Positions 23,808 to 31,817 of a stretch of 40,162 bases of DNA are shown piece by piece. This DNA is from Deltaproteobacteria bacterium (GTDB lineage Bacteria; Desulfobacterota; Deferrisomatia; Deferrisomatales; BM512): contig PKTU01000145.1 of assembly GCA_002869005.1 (NCBI GenBank), positions 43,571 to 83,732 on the forward strand. Reading direction: 5' to 3'. The notes under the pieces are model-generated. The model searched no databases. It was not told where the DNA came from and worked only from the letters and a program-made list of their open reading frames with translations. Numbering within the stretch: position 1 is the stretch's first letter; each line of letters begins with the position of its first letter. Both the position numbers and the translations under genes were made by a program.

Positions 23808-24134
23808 CTAAGGAATGAAGGTACACCCGCCAACGCATTTGCGTCCGTGAAGCTCGGTCGGATAGCCCCGGCAGATTAGGGGCTTGGTATCGTGGATGGA
23901 GCAAAGAGCTCTAAGCGAGCCGCCGTTTTTGACGCGGCCAAGGTGGGGGCAATGGTCCAAATGCTCGCCGGTGGAGGGGTTGAGCCAGAGGAGGCCATCT
24001 TCACCTACCATAGCGAGCAAGTCTCCCCGCCCCTCGGCTTGCCAACGTTCTACGTCTTCGGCCTCGGCGGCGAGGGTGAAGCCATACAGGTCACAGCAGA
24101 TGCCGCAGGCAGAACATTCGTTTGGGGGTTTCAT
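23808..24134 (-). CDS. YkgJ-family cysteine cluster protein
   Basis: A 108-residue protein of the YkgJ family, thought to bind zinc or iron through a Cys cluster. Visible residues are CSACGICCDLYG (Cys7, 10, 13, 14), HCPHLG, LCSIHDTKPLICRGYP and a C-terminal GRKCVGGC. It is shorter than many members but complete. Function is unknown. It converges on hypF, with 17 nt between the stop codons, and is divergent from the CPBP protease gene. Confidence 0.82.
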   Translation of the reverse strand: MKPPNECSACGICCDLYGFTLAAEAEDVERWQAEGRGDLLAMVGEDGLLWLNPSTGEHLDHCPHLGRVKNGGSLRALCSIHDTKPLICRGYPTELHGRKCVGGCTFIP

Positions 24135-24200
24135 TATCGCCCGCCTCCACAGTAGACTAAGGGTGAAGAACTTATACCCGACCTATAGACTGGGGACAAC

Positions 24201-24788
24201 TTGAATCTTCCAAACCAAGGAGTCGAGCCGCGAGCAGCAAACCCGATGACACGGGTAGCCATCGCTTATGGAATAGTGGTGGTGGTCTCCCTCATTCTGA
24301 TCGGCAAATTGAGGGAGCCCGCCGACTATTACGGGGCCGTAACGGGGCTAGACTTCTTTTTCGGAGCCAACCTCCCGCTATCGCTCGTGTGGGGCGCGGC
24401 GGGCGGCGCGGCGCTAGCCCTCTCAAGCGAGCTGTCTACAAGATATACAAGGTGGGGAAGGGCAATAGAGCGGATGCTCCTCACCCTCATCGGGCGTCTT
24501 CACCCTCTAGACGCGCTCCTCCTGGCCCTCTTGAGCGCAGCAGGCGAGGAGCTGCTCTTTCGAGGGCTGATCCTACCTTACGCGGGGCTTTTGCCCTCGG
24601 CGCTTCTATTCGGCGCGCTGCACATCGTTCCTCGTAAGCACTTGTGGGTATGGTCCCTATGGGCCGCCGTGGCGGGTTTATTGCTCGGCTACCTCGCGAT
24701 TTTGACGGGTGGCCTCATTGCGCCGATCTCAGCTCACTTTCTGGTAAACTTCATCGGGCTCCTCTCCGCGGGGCGAAGGAGTGTGTAG
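24201..24788 (+). CDS. CPBP family intramembrane glutamic endopeptidase
   Basis: A 195-residue polytopic membrane protein of the CPBP (CAAX protease and bacteriocin-processing) family. The catalytic motifs are present: EELLFR (Glu116, Glu117, Arg121), FGALH (Phe137, His141) and HFLVN (His179, Asn183). About six hydrophobic helices are seen. The substrate is unknown; bacterial members have varied roles. The start is uncertain: TTG at 24201 with a GGGGA upstream, or ATG at 24246 (MTRVAIAYG), which begins nearer the first helix. It is the first of four closely packed genes (CPBP-CYTH-unknown-RluA) with gaps of 0-3 nt. Confidence 0.82.
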   Translation: MNLPNQGVEPRAANPMTRVAIAYGIVVVVSLILIGKLREPADYYGAVTGLDFFFGANLPLSLVWGAAGGAALALSSELSTRYTRWGRAIERMLLTLIGRLHPLDALLLALLSAAGEELLFRGLILPYAGLLPSALLFGALHIVPRKHLWVWSLWAAVAGLLLGYLAILTGGLIAPISAHFLVNFIGLLSAGRRSV

Positions 24789-24791
24789 CGG

Positions 24792-25256
24792 ATGATCAAT
24801 ACCGAGATTGAGAGAAAGTTTCTGGTCGATACGGCGCTCTTACCCCCTCTGAAGGACGGCACACGGATACGGCAGGCGTATCTCTGCCTGGAGCCGACGG
24901 TGAGGCTCAGAATAAAGGGCGATCGCGCCTACATCACGGTAAAATCGAAGGGGCTGGTAGAGCGCCGGGAGATAAGGGTGGAGATACCTGTAGCCGAGTG
25001 CAAGGCGATGATGGAGCTTTGCCCCGACTCGACGATAATCATCGAAAAGGAGCGCTTCGAGGTCCAATATAAGGGACATTTGTGGGTCGTTGACTTCTTC
25101 TACGGCGCGCATGAAGGGCTCGTTTTGGCGGAGATAGAACTTGACAAATTAGATGAAGATGTTGAAATTCCACCGTGGGCAAGCCGCGAGGTTACCGGAG
25201 ACCCATCGTATTTAAACTCCAATCTGGCGCTATTGGGTGCCGCGCAAGGTGAATAG
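24792..25256 (+). CDS. CYTH domain protein (triphosphate-binding)
   Basis: A 154-residue single CYTH domain. The N-terminal signature EIERKFLV (ExExK at residues 5-9) is followed by IRQAYLC, VRLRIKGDRAYITVKSKG, and the basic and acidic strands EIRVEIPV and LAEIELD typical of the triphosphate tunnel. CYTH proteins hydrolyse inorganic triphosphate or, rarely, make cyclic AMP; short stand-alone members are usually triphosphatases. It starts three bases after the CPBP stop, with AAGGAG about ten bases before the ATG, and its stop abuts the next gene's ATG. Confidence 0.87.
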   Translation: MINTEIERKFLVDTALLPPLKDGTRIRQAYLCLEPTVRLRIKGDRAYITVKSKGLVERREIRVEIPVAECKAMMELCPDSTIIIEKERFEVQYKGHLWVVDFFYGAHEGLVLAEIELDKLDEDVEIPPWASREVTGDPSYLNSNLALLGAAQGE

Positions 25257-25580
25257 ATGGTGACAAATATCACCCCACTCGACGTAATATCGGTCTATAT
25301 CGACGGCAATCTGGCATTTTACGCGCGTGTTGAGGAGATACTCCCCGATGTCAAAAAAGGGTGGCTCAGGATGCGCTTCTTTGTACTGAATCCCGCACTG
25401 GAGGAGCAGGAGCTCACCTGGATACTTGAACCAGCCCAGATAGACGGCGAGGAGTTCACCATGGGCGGCACGCCCATAAGGATAGAACGTCTCCCCGACC
25501 CGACCTCGGCCCTTCCGGAGGAGGCTGAGGGCGATGGCGAGGGCGGCAAGGTAATATCATTTACCTCCCGCAAGGGTTGA
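25257..25580 (+). CDS. conserved hypothetical protein
   Basis: A 107-residue soluble protein that I do not recognise as a named family. It appears to be a small beta-rich protein: VISVYIDGNLAFYARVEEILPDVKKGW, then ELTWILEPAQIDGEEF and TMGGTPIRIERL. The last string and the DG.LAFYARVE region look like conserved motifs of a small protein that I recall from delta-type genomes, without known function. The tail is Glu/Gly-rich. Its ATG directly follows the CYTH stop (TAGATG), and RluA begins three bases after it, so it is translated from the same message. No membrane segment or cysteine pair is visible. Confidence 0.75.
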   Translation: MVTNITPLDVISVYIDGNLAFYARVEEILPDVKKGWLRMRFFVLNPALEEQELTWILEPAQIDGEEFTMGGTPIRIERLPDPTSALPEEAEGDGEGGKVISFTSRKG

Positions 25581-25583
25581 CCC

Positions 25584-26330
25584 TTGAGCCAGGAAAAGAA
25601 AGCGGGCGCGCGCGTACGATCCAAAAATAGCTCCAGAAGTTATTTCACGATAATCCATCAGGATGCCGACATCATCGTCGCGGACAAGCGGGCGGGGGTT
25701 CTCACCGTTCCAATACCCGGCAAACAGTCCCGAAACCTACAGGACATGCTCTCCAAATTCCTGCTTAAGCAGAAGCGGGAGGCTTTAATCGTCCACCGCA
25801 TCGACCGTTACACCTCCGGCCTCGTCGTTTTCGCCAAACACAGACGCGCCAGGGAGAAGCTGGTCGCGCAGTTTCGCGCGCACACGCCTGAGCGGATTTA
25901 CCTGGCTCTGGCGCGCGGCAACTTCAAAGATGATTCGGGAACTTTACGGCACAACCTCGAACTTACCCGTGACGGCTTCAGGCAAAGAGTAGTCAAGGAG
26001 GAGGGTACCCCGGCGGTGACCCATTACAAGGTTTTAGAGCGCTTCAAAGGGGCGACATTGCTTGAGGTTCAGCTGGATACCGGGCTGAAAAACCAGATAC
26101 GTGTTCAGTTCGGCGCGGCGGGACACCCGCTGGTCGGCGACCGCCACTATTCTGCATCGGAGGCGGGCGCAAAACTCCTTGACCGGCAGGCGCTCCACGC
26201 CTGGAAGCTCTCCTTTATCCACCCGGTAAAAAATGAACGGGTAACGTTTGAAGCGCCAATTCCCAACGACTTCGGGTACGCGATAAAAAAACTTAAAAGA
26301 GCCACCAAGAGCTCCACCGACAAAAGCTAG
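25584..26330 (+). CDS. RluA-family pseudouridine synthase
   Basis: A 248-residue RNA pseudouridine synthase of the RluA/RsuA superfamily. The catalytic motif is HRIDRYTSGLVVFAK, with Asp74 as nucleophile; supporting motifs are IIVADKRAGVLTVP near the N-terminus and LKNQIRVQFGAAGHPLVGDRHY near the C-terminus. No S4 RNA-binding domain precedes the catalytic domain; the first 20 residues are basic. The rRNA or tRNA target cannot be told. The start is TTG at 25584, with AAGGG upstream. Its stop shares the bases CTAG with the stop of the opposite-strand gene. Confidence 0.88.
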   Translation: MSQEKKAGARVRSKNSSRSYFTIIHQDADIIVADKRAGVLTVPIPGKQSRNLQDMLSKFLLKQKREALIVHRIDRYTSGLVVFAKHRRAREKLVAQFRAHTPERIYLALARGNFKDDSGTLRHNLELTRDGFRQRVVKEEGTPAVTHYKVLERFKGATLLEVQLDTGLKNQIRVQFGAAGHPLVGDRHYSASEAGAKLLDRQALHAWKLSFIHPVKNERVTFEAPIPNDFGYAIKKLKRATKSSTDKS

Positions 26331-27604
26331 AGGGTAGCGCCAACCTCTATTGCGCGGAGGTCTATGGCCTGGCCGCTCTCTTTGTGGAGGTACTCCCTCC
26401 CAGTGGGCTCGAAGGGTATGAAGAGGAGCCGCGCCCGAACCCCCTTAATAGCAGCCGCCGCGATCCGCGGCACCCGCCGCTCCTTGTCGGTAGTCATCTC
26501 GCAAAGGGCTACCTGCACCGCCTCCATCGCCTCAGAGAGAGGCAGCCTCACCGGCTCGGAGGTAAGACGGCCTCTACCGGGCCTGACCCTATGCTCCTCC
26601 CCCGCGAAGAAGATAGTCGCTGTCTTTGCCAGCCTGAGAAAGACTCTGGCGTTGACCTTAAACGCCGGTATGAGAAAGCTCGCCGGCTCCTCCTCCCACT
26701 TGGACCTCGGCACTTTGAAGGGGGCGCACCACCTCAACAGGTCGGCGCGGCTCGTGATCCCCAGCTCTTTATCCTCGACATCTATGTGCCAGAAGGGAAA
26801 GAGCCGCGAGCTTTCCTTAATCTCACCCATGATGGCATACGGCATCCTCGCGAAGGTCTCCCCTTTCGGCCAAAAGGCACGGTGGCAATGTTCGCAGAGG
26901 AGCACCTTCGCATTATGCTCGGGCGGCAGCGAGTGACCGCAATTAGGGCAGCCGAGGGTGAGGAAACGAAGCTCTTTCGGAGGAGGCGCTCCGGCGATGG
27001 CGGCCTTGAGTTTATCAGCCTCGCTCTCGCTAATAGAGTGGGGGCGGCCATCCGGAAAAGCCTCCATCAGGAGGGTCCTGCCTCCCTCGTTTTTCAGAAA
27101 AAAGGGCGCGTGGATGATCACTCGCTCCTCCCCTATTAAACGGGAGAAGAGTATATCCTCATGCTCGTTGTAAAGACGGTCGATGCCGGTTTCATCGACT
27201 ATTCTGGCGGGAGAGAGAGAGGCGCCGGGGGTTCCGGGGGGCCAACTGGTAAGATGGAGCCGCCCCGCCTGCGGCCTTATGCCGAGGCTTGCGCCGGAGT
27301 TCAGATGTTCGCAGGCGGGAGCGGTGAGGTCAACAAGCCCCCCCACAACCTTTGAACCGCCTTTCAGAACTTTGTAGCGAACCCCCCTGAGACGCCAATA
27401 AGGTAGGTGAAAGATACTCTCATTTGAGTAGGCTCTATCCGCGGGCATCCTATAAGAGAGCGGGCCGTCGGGTAGGACGTACATGGAGCTTTTGCAAAAG
27501 CGGCAATCCAAAAGCTGGTCGCCGACCTTTGTATCGACCTCGCCTCCGCAGTTGGGGCAGGTGCCGGTAGCTGCCCATTCCCCCACCCCTGCCAGTTGAC
27601 TCAA
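26327..27604 (-). CDS. double zinc-ribbon protein next to the SPFH gene
   Basis: A 425-residue soluble protein. Zinc ribbon 1 is at residues 16-37 (CPNC...CRFC) and zinc ribbon 2 about 218-240 (CPNCGHSLP...LLCEHC). Between and after them are beta-rich regions with strings such as HLPYWRLRGVRYKV and LFPFWHIDV, which look like two related halves; an internal duplication (ribbon plus 'F.PYW' strand) is likely. No enzyme motif or membrane helix is seen. The start is ambiguous: TTG at 27604 or GTG at 27586. It begins 9 nt after the SPFH gene and probably works with it. A distant similarity in layout to the Bacillus ydjG-ydjI pair is possible, but inferred. Confidence 0.68.
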   Translation of the reverse strand: MSQLAGVGEWAATGTCPNCGGEVDTKVGDQLLDCRFCKSSMYVLPDGPLSYRMPADRAYSNESIFHLPYWRLRGVRYKVLKGGSKVVGGLVDLTAPACEHLNSGASLGIRPQAGRLHLTSWPPGTPGASLSPARIVDETGIDRLYNEHEDILFSRLIGEERVIIHAPFFLKNEGGRTLLMEAFPDGRPHSISESEADKLKAAIAGAPPPKELRFLTLGCPNCGHSLPPEHNAKVLLCEHCHRAFWPKGETFARMPYAIMGEIKESSRLFPFWHIDVEDKELGITSRADLLRWCAPFKVPRSKWEEEPASFLIPAFKVNARVFLRLAKTATIFFAGEEHRVRPGRGRLTSEPVRLPLSEAMEAVQVALCEMTTDKERRVPRIAAAAIKGVRARLLFIPFEPTGREYLHKESGQAIDLRAIEVGATL

Positions 27605-27613
27605 ACCCCTGCC

Positions 27614-28762
27614 CTACCCCTTCACCGGCTCGCCGCACTGGTTGCAAAAAGATGAATCCGCCAGGTTTTCAGCGCCGCAAGCGGTACAGAAAACCGGCTT
27701 TAGGCCCTCTCCGGCGCGGGCTCCGCACCTTGGGCAGAATTTAGCCTTTGGAGGCAGGTTTTTGCCGCATTCACCGCATTGCCTGAGCACGAGTATCTGG
27801 TGCCCGCAGTGGTGGCAAAAGCGCGCGTCATCAGCGACATCACCGCCGCAGTCCGGGCAAATCTTGCTGGCTGCCCCTCCACTATCAGAGGAGCTTTGGG
27901 ATGGTGGCAATGATGGCGAGATAAGGCCGGGCATCATCATCCCCACGCCCATGCCCATACCCATGCCCATGCCGCCCTGCATATTCTGGCCGCCCTCCGC
28001 GCCCTTCTCAAGAGCCATCGCCATCTTCATCTTAACGAGGTCGTCGAGTTTACCTGAAACGGCGCCGAGGCGTGCCCGCTCATCGATAGCGCTTTGAACG
28101 TCGTCGGGGGGAGTTACCGCGTTGATGAACATCGACTTTAAAGATAATCCGAAGCGTGAGAGCGCTTCCTCAACTCGCCCGGCAAGCTCCACGCCGAGCC
28201 CCTCATACTTTGACGGGAGGTTCAGGAGGGAGTCGAGCTTCTCTCCCAGAAGGTCGTTTAATTTGGAGACGATTATCTCGCTGATATAGCTTTCGAGCGT
28301 CTCGGCGGTGTAACTAGCCCCGGTTCCCACGAGGGAGTTTACGAAGAGCACCGGCTGGACCACCTGAATATCGAAGATGCCGTGGGCGCGTAGCCTGACG
28401 AGGCCAAGCTCGCTATCACGAAAGGCCACGGGGTCCCGCGTGCCCCAGCGCATATTGACAAAGGTCTTGAGGTTTACAAAGTAGACCTCCGCGCGAAAGG
28501 GGCTCCTCAGCCCCCACGGAATGGCGAGAATTTTATTTAATATGGGGAGATTTTTGGTGGTGAGCGTGTGCTGCCCCGGCCCCAGCGCGTCGCAAGCGGT
28601 ACCCTCAGAGTAGAAGACCGCAGCCTGCGATTCTCGTACCGTGAGCTGCGCGCCGAACTTTATCTCTCCTGACCCCTTTTCAGGGATGCGGTGAGCCAAC
28701 TCCTTTCCGCTGTCGTCGAACCACTCAAGAACTTCCAGGAAGAAAACGTTATCGGTGCCCAT
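27614..28762 (-). CDS. SPFH-domain protein with three C-terminal zinc ribbons (YdjI-like)
   Basis: A 382-residue protein. Residues about 25-250 are an SPFH (stomatin/flotillin-like) domain of the 'virion core protein'/YdjI type: QAAVFYSEGTACDALGPGQHTLTT, then PWGLRSPFRAEVYFVNLKTF and WGTRDPVAFRDSE. A Met/Gly repeat linker (about 264-279) leads to three zinc ribbons with CxxC pairs at 302/305-316/319, 329/332-343/346 and 359/362-373/376. Proteins of this kind are thought to form membrane-associated scaffolds; no transmembrane helix is present. GGGAGGG precedes the ATG. It is the first gene of a two-gene unit with the double zinc-ribbon protein. Confidence 0.83.
   Translation of the reverse strand: MGTDNVFFLEVLEWFDDSGKELAHRIPEKGSGEIKFGAQLTVRESQAAVFYSEGTACDALGPGQHTLTTKNLPILNKILAIPWGLRSPFRAEVYFVNLKTFVNMRWGTRDPVAFRDSELGLVRLRAHGIFDIQVVQPVLFVNSLVGTGASYTAETLESYISEIIVSKLNDLLGEKLDSLLNLPSKYEGLGVELAGRVEEALSRFGLSLKSMFINAVTPPDDVQSAIDERARLGAVSGKLDDLVKMKMAMALEKGAEGGQNMQGGMGMGMGMGVGMMMPGLISPSLPPSQSSSDSGGAASKICPDCGGDVADDARFCHHCGHQILVLRQCGECGKNLPPKAKFCPRCGARAGEGLKPVFCTACGAENLADSSFCNQCGEPVKG
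27942..27971. repeat. hexanucleotide tandem repeat (CCCATG-type, five units)
   Basis: Five near-identical six-base units (CCCACG, CCCATG, CCCATA, CCCATG, CCCATG) encode the Gly-Met linker of the SPFH protein. Unit changes keep the reading frame, so slippage would change linker length only. Confidence 0.8.
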
Positions 28763-28829
28763 CGAACCCTCCCGCGCCGCCGGTTAATGCAATAGTCCCG
28801 ACATATTACCACAAGGAGGTCGTATTTTG

Positions 28830-31325
28830 TTACTTGGCTCCGCCCCAAGTCTCTATCTTTTTGCGATACTTTTCAGCGACCCGAATAACACGTTTTTCAT
28901 TTGGCCCCTGCGCCACCAAGTGGACCGTCGGCTGGTCAGCATCGGGGATGACGAGGATGTAAGCGCCATCGACCTTGACCTGTATGCCGTCGATCTGCTC
29001 TCGCTCAAGGCCCTCGCTCGCCTCGCTCATCATCCTCATGACCTGCCCCTTGCGTGCTGGGTCAACCCGGACCATTGAGCGCTTGTAAGACCATTTAGGG
29101 AGCGAATCGTACACCTCCGAAAGAGTTTTGCCAGCGAGAGATAGCAGCTCCAGGATTTTGGCCGCCGCGAACATCGCATCCGGCGCATGCAGGAAGGTTG
29201 GAAAAGCGTACCGCCCCTCTCCGTGCGCTATAAAATCCATATCATGCAGCTTGGAGGTGTGCGGCGCGGTTGACCTGCCCCAGGTAATATCGAGGTCTTT
29301 ATCCTCTGAAAGCAGACGGGACTGTGTCACCGGGAGATACGTTTTCACCGGCGCCCCGCCCGAAGTTAGGGTGAGCAGGCGGAGGATAGCCATCGCGGTA
29401 ATATTTGAGTGGTAAACCCGCCCCAGATCGTCGACCACGTAGAGGTACTCGCCGCCGGGGGATATGAAGAACCCAGCGTCGGCGCCGAGGGTAGTGACTA
29501 TCTTCGCCACCTCCTCAAGGGATTCGCCGCGTTCGAGGGTTGAGCGCATCAGCCTGCGCTCATCGGGGTGCGAGTTAAGAGATACTACCCGGCACCCCAT
29601 ACTGTTCAATATCTCGGGCAGGTAGCTGCCCGTTGTTCCATTGCCGAAATCTATTACCACGTTAAAGCGCCTTGACCTCACCGCGTCCGGGTCGAGCGCT
29701 CTCAAAAAGCTCTCACGGTAGTAGTTCGGCACCTGCGTGAGCTCCACGATCTCGCCTACCTCGTCGTGGGGCATCCTTCTGAAGTTCTCTTTAAAGAAGA
29801 TTCGCTCGATGGACTTTGACTGACCGGTGTCCATAAGGTTGCCTTCATCGTCGAAGAAGGTCATCTGTATCTGCCCCGCGCCGACCCCGGACTGCTGGAA
29901 GTGTATGCCCGCCTCCTCGCCGAAGGTGGAGAGTTTGAGCCGGGCCACGGGCACCGGCGTCATCTTGACATCGTGCACGTTTATGCCGGTGGATAAAAGC
30001 CCCCCAAGGAAAGCTCTTTTAAGCATCCTGCTCGCCCTCAGGTAATCCCTGCTGACGAGTACCGTATTACCGGGGGGCAGGACCGTCCCGAGCGCCGCGC
30101 CGACCTTGGCGGCGAACTCAGGAGAGAGCTCTGTATTGGTCTCGCCGGTGACCATCCCGCCCGTGAAGATCGACTTTTTCCATTTGTCTCCCCAGACGAG
30201 GTTGGAGGAGAGGAGCGCGCCACGCTCAATCTCCTTTCCGGGCCAAATCATGATGTCGCGCTCAAAGGATGCGCGGGCTCCGACCTTTACCCCGGAGGCC
30301 ACAACCGCGCCGCGCTCGATGGTAACCCCCTTGCCCAGAGTCACCCCGTCGCAGAGAACTACATTGTCCAGGATTGCGTCCTCTCCCACGACGCTATCTT
30401 TCCAGATGGTCGAGTTGACCACTTTCGCGCCTGCCTTAATCTTGGAGCCGGGGCCAATCACCGAGTTCTCGACCGTAGCGCCCTTTGCAATCTTGGCGCC
30501 TTCGCCCAAAAGCACCCGCCCTCTTATCTCCACCTTCGCGGGCCTTTTAACCGAAGGGTCGTCCAGGTAGATGGTGCCCTCGCGCAGCTTCCTTACCTTA
30601 CCCTCTATATCGAACTTGACCCTGCCTTTCAGAATGTCGTTTGCCGCCTCTCGGTAGGAGTCAGTGTTCCCGACGTCACGCCAATACCCCTTGGCGTTGT
30701 AGCCGAATATCGGCACCTCCTCGCGCATGTAAATCGGGAAAAGGTCTTTGGAGAAATCGAAGAACTCTCCGGCCGGGATGCGGTTGAAAATCTCGGGCTC
30801 AAGGATGTAGATGCCGGTGTTGACCGTATCGCTGAAGACCTCGCCCCAGCCAGGTTTTTCAAGAAAACGTTGTATACGCCCGTCGGGGCCGGTTATTACG
30901 ACGCCGAAGGCAAGGGGGTTGTCAACCGAGGTGAGGGTTAGGGTGATTGGCCCGCCCTTCTTGCGGTGGAACGCTATAGCTTTTTTCAAGTCGAGGTCGG
31001 AGACGATGTCGCCCGAGATGACCAGGAAGGTCTCCCCGAGGTACTCTTCTGCGGATTTTACGGCGCCCGCTGTGCCTAAATCCTCATCGGGGATAATATA
31101 TGTGAGCTTTACACCAAGCTTGCTTCCGTCACCGAAGTAATCGGTTATCACTTCAGGCATGTAATAGAGCAGCACGACTATGTCATCGATTCCGGCCGCC
31201 TTCATCTGCTTTATGATTTGGTACATCATCGGGCGGTTGGCAAGGGGGACCATCGGTTTGGGAACATCGTGGGTCATCGGCTGCAAGCGAGTGCCGAAGC
31301 CGCCAGCCATTACGACGCCTTTCAT
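28830..31325 (-). CDS. sugar-1-phosphate nucleotidyltransferase fused to degenerate phosphomannomutase
   Basis: An 831-residue fusion. Residues 1-235 are an active-looking nucleotidyltransferase: MAGGFGTRLQPMT, VPKPMVP, DLGTAGA and SGDIVSD. Residues about 250-370 are left-handed beta-helix repeats (IGPGSKIKAGAKVVNSTIWKDSVVG). Residues about 380-830 follow the phosphohexomutase fold, but the active-site loop TASHNP reads FQQSGVGAG, the metal loop DGDGDR is replaced by ISPGGEY, and the sugar loop reads HGEGRYAF. The mutase half is therefore probably inactive or regulatory. The usual annotation is mannose-1-phosphate guanylyltransferase; the sugar is uncertain. It likely supplies nucleotide sugar for surface polysaccharide. 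ATG at 31325 has AAAGG upstream; a GTG five codons earlier is possible. Confidence 0.85.
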   Translation of the reverse strand: MKGVVMAGGFGTRLQPMTHDVPKPMVPLANRPMMYQIIKQMKAAGIDDIVVLLYYMPEVITDYFGDGSKLGVKLTYIIPDEDLGTAGAVKSAEEYLGETFLVISGDIVSDLDLKKAIAFHRKKGGPITLTLTSVDNPLAFGVVITGPDGRIQRFLEKPGWGEVFSDTVNTGIYILEPEIFNRIPAGEFFDFSKDLFPIYMREEVPIFGYNAKGYWRDVGNTDSYREAANDILKGRVKFDIEGKVRKLREGTIYLDDPSVKRPAKVEIRGRVLLGEGAKIAKGATVENSVIGPGSKIKAGAKVVNSTIWKDSVVGEDAILDNVVLCDGVTLGKGVTIERGAVVASGVKVGARASFERDIMIWPGKEIERGALLSSNLVWGDKWKKSIFTGGMVTGETNTELSPEFAAKVGAALGTVLPPGNTVLVSRDYLRASRMLKRAFLGGLLSTGINVHDVKMTPVPVARLKLSTFGEEAGIHFQQSGVGAGQIQMTFFDDEGNLMDTGQSKSIERIFFKENFRRMPHDEVGEIVELTQVPNYYRESFLRALDPDAVRSRRFNVVIDFGNGTTGSYLPEILNSMGCRVVSLNSHPDERRLMRSTLERGESLEEVAKIVTTLGADAGFFISPGGEYLYVVDDLGRVYHSNITAMAILRLLTLTSGGAPVKTYLPVTQSRLLSEDKDLDITWGRSTAPHTSKLHDMDFIAHGEGRYAFPTFLHAPDAMFAAAKILELLSLAGKTLSEVYDSLPKWSYKRSMVRVDPARKGQVMRMMSEASEGLEREQIDGIQVKVDGAYILVIPDADQPTVHLVAQGPNEKRVIRVAEKYRKKIETWGGAK

Positions 31326-31378
31326 ATTGCTACCTTTCACGTACGCATCGGGACGAACCCTATATATTTAAAAAAACA

Positions 31379-31759
31379 TCAATGCGAGACACCCGCACCA
31401 TAGTTGCGTTCAAGGATGCGGGATACCTGATGTTTGAGTTCATCAAGGGAGCTTGATTTGACGACGTAGGCTTCGGCTAGCCAAGAGGAGAATTCCTCCC
31501 GGAAGGAGCTATACGCAGTGGAAAGGATTACCGGCAAATTTTCGTAGCGCTTGGAAATTTCCTTTAAAATCTGGAGGCCGCTTTCGCCACGGAGCTTAAT
31601 ATCAAGGACGATTACGTGGATATTTGCACTGCCTAGAACAGTGAAGACCTCTTCGCCGCACGTTGCCAGATGGACGTTATAGCCTTCATCCTCAAGTTCC
31701 AACTTATAAAGGGTTCTTATCGACTCCTCGTCGTCAACAACGAGAACTGAGTATTTCAT
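31379..31759 (-). CDS. stand-alone response regulator receiver
   Basis: A 126-residue single receiver domain (CheY-like size) with no output domain. Key residues are intact: Asp9-Asp10 acidic pair, phosphoacceptor Asp53 (VLDIKLRGESG), Thr81 and Lys101 (not followed by the usual Pro). It probably relays phosphate or binds a partner after phosphorylation. No kinase is directly adjacent; the receiver-histidine kinase at 35358 is the nearest. It sits between the tRNA nucleotidyltransferase fusion and the sugar nucleotidyltransferase on the same strand, with gaps of 58 and 53 nt. Confidence 0.9.
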   Translation of the reverse strand: MKYSVLVVDDEESIRTLYKLELEDEGYNVHLATCGEEVFTVLGSANIHVIVLDIKLRGESGLQILKEISKRYENLPVILSTAYSSFREEFSSWLAEAYVVKSSSLDELKHQVSRILERNYGAGVSH

Positions 31760-31817
31760 TAGGCTCTCCCGCAGGCATTACTGTGTCACCAAAATACTAA
31801 CACGAGAAACGTCAAGG

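Noticed and set aside
24135-24200. hidden small gene between YkgJ and CPBP
   Set aside because: The space is 66 nt, enough only for promoter or leader sequence.
26384-27139. 251-codon plus-strand frame
   Set aside because: Arg/Pro-rich shadow of the zinc-ribbon gene.
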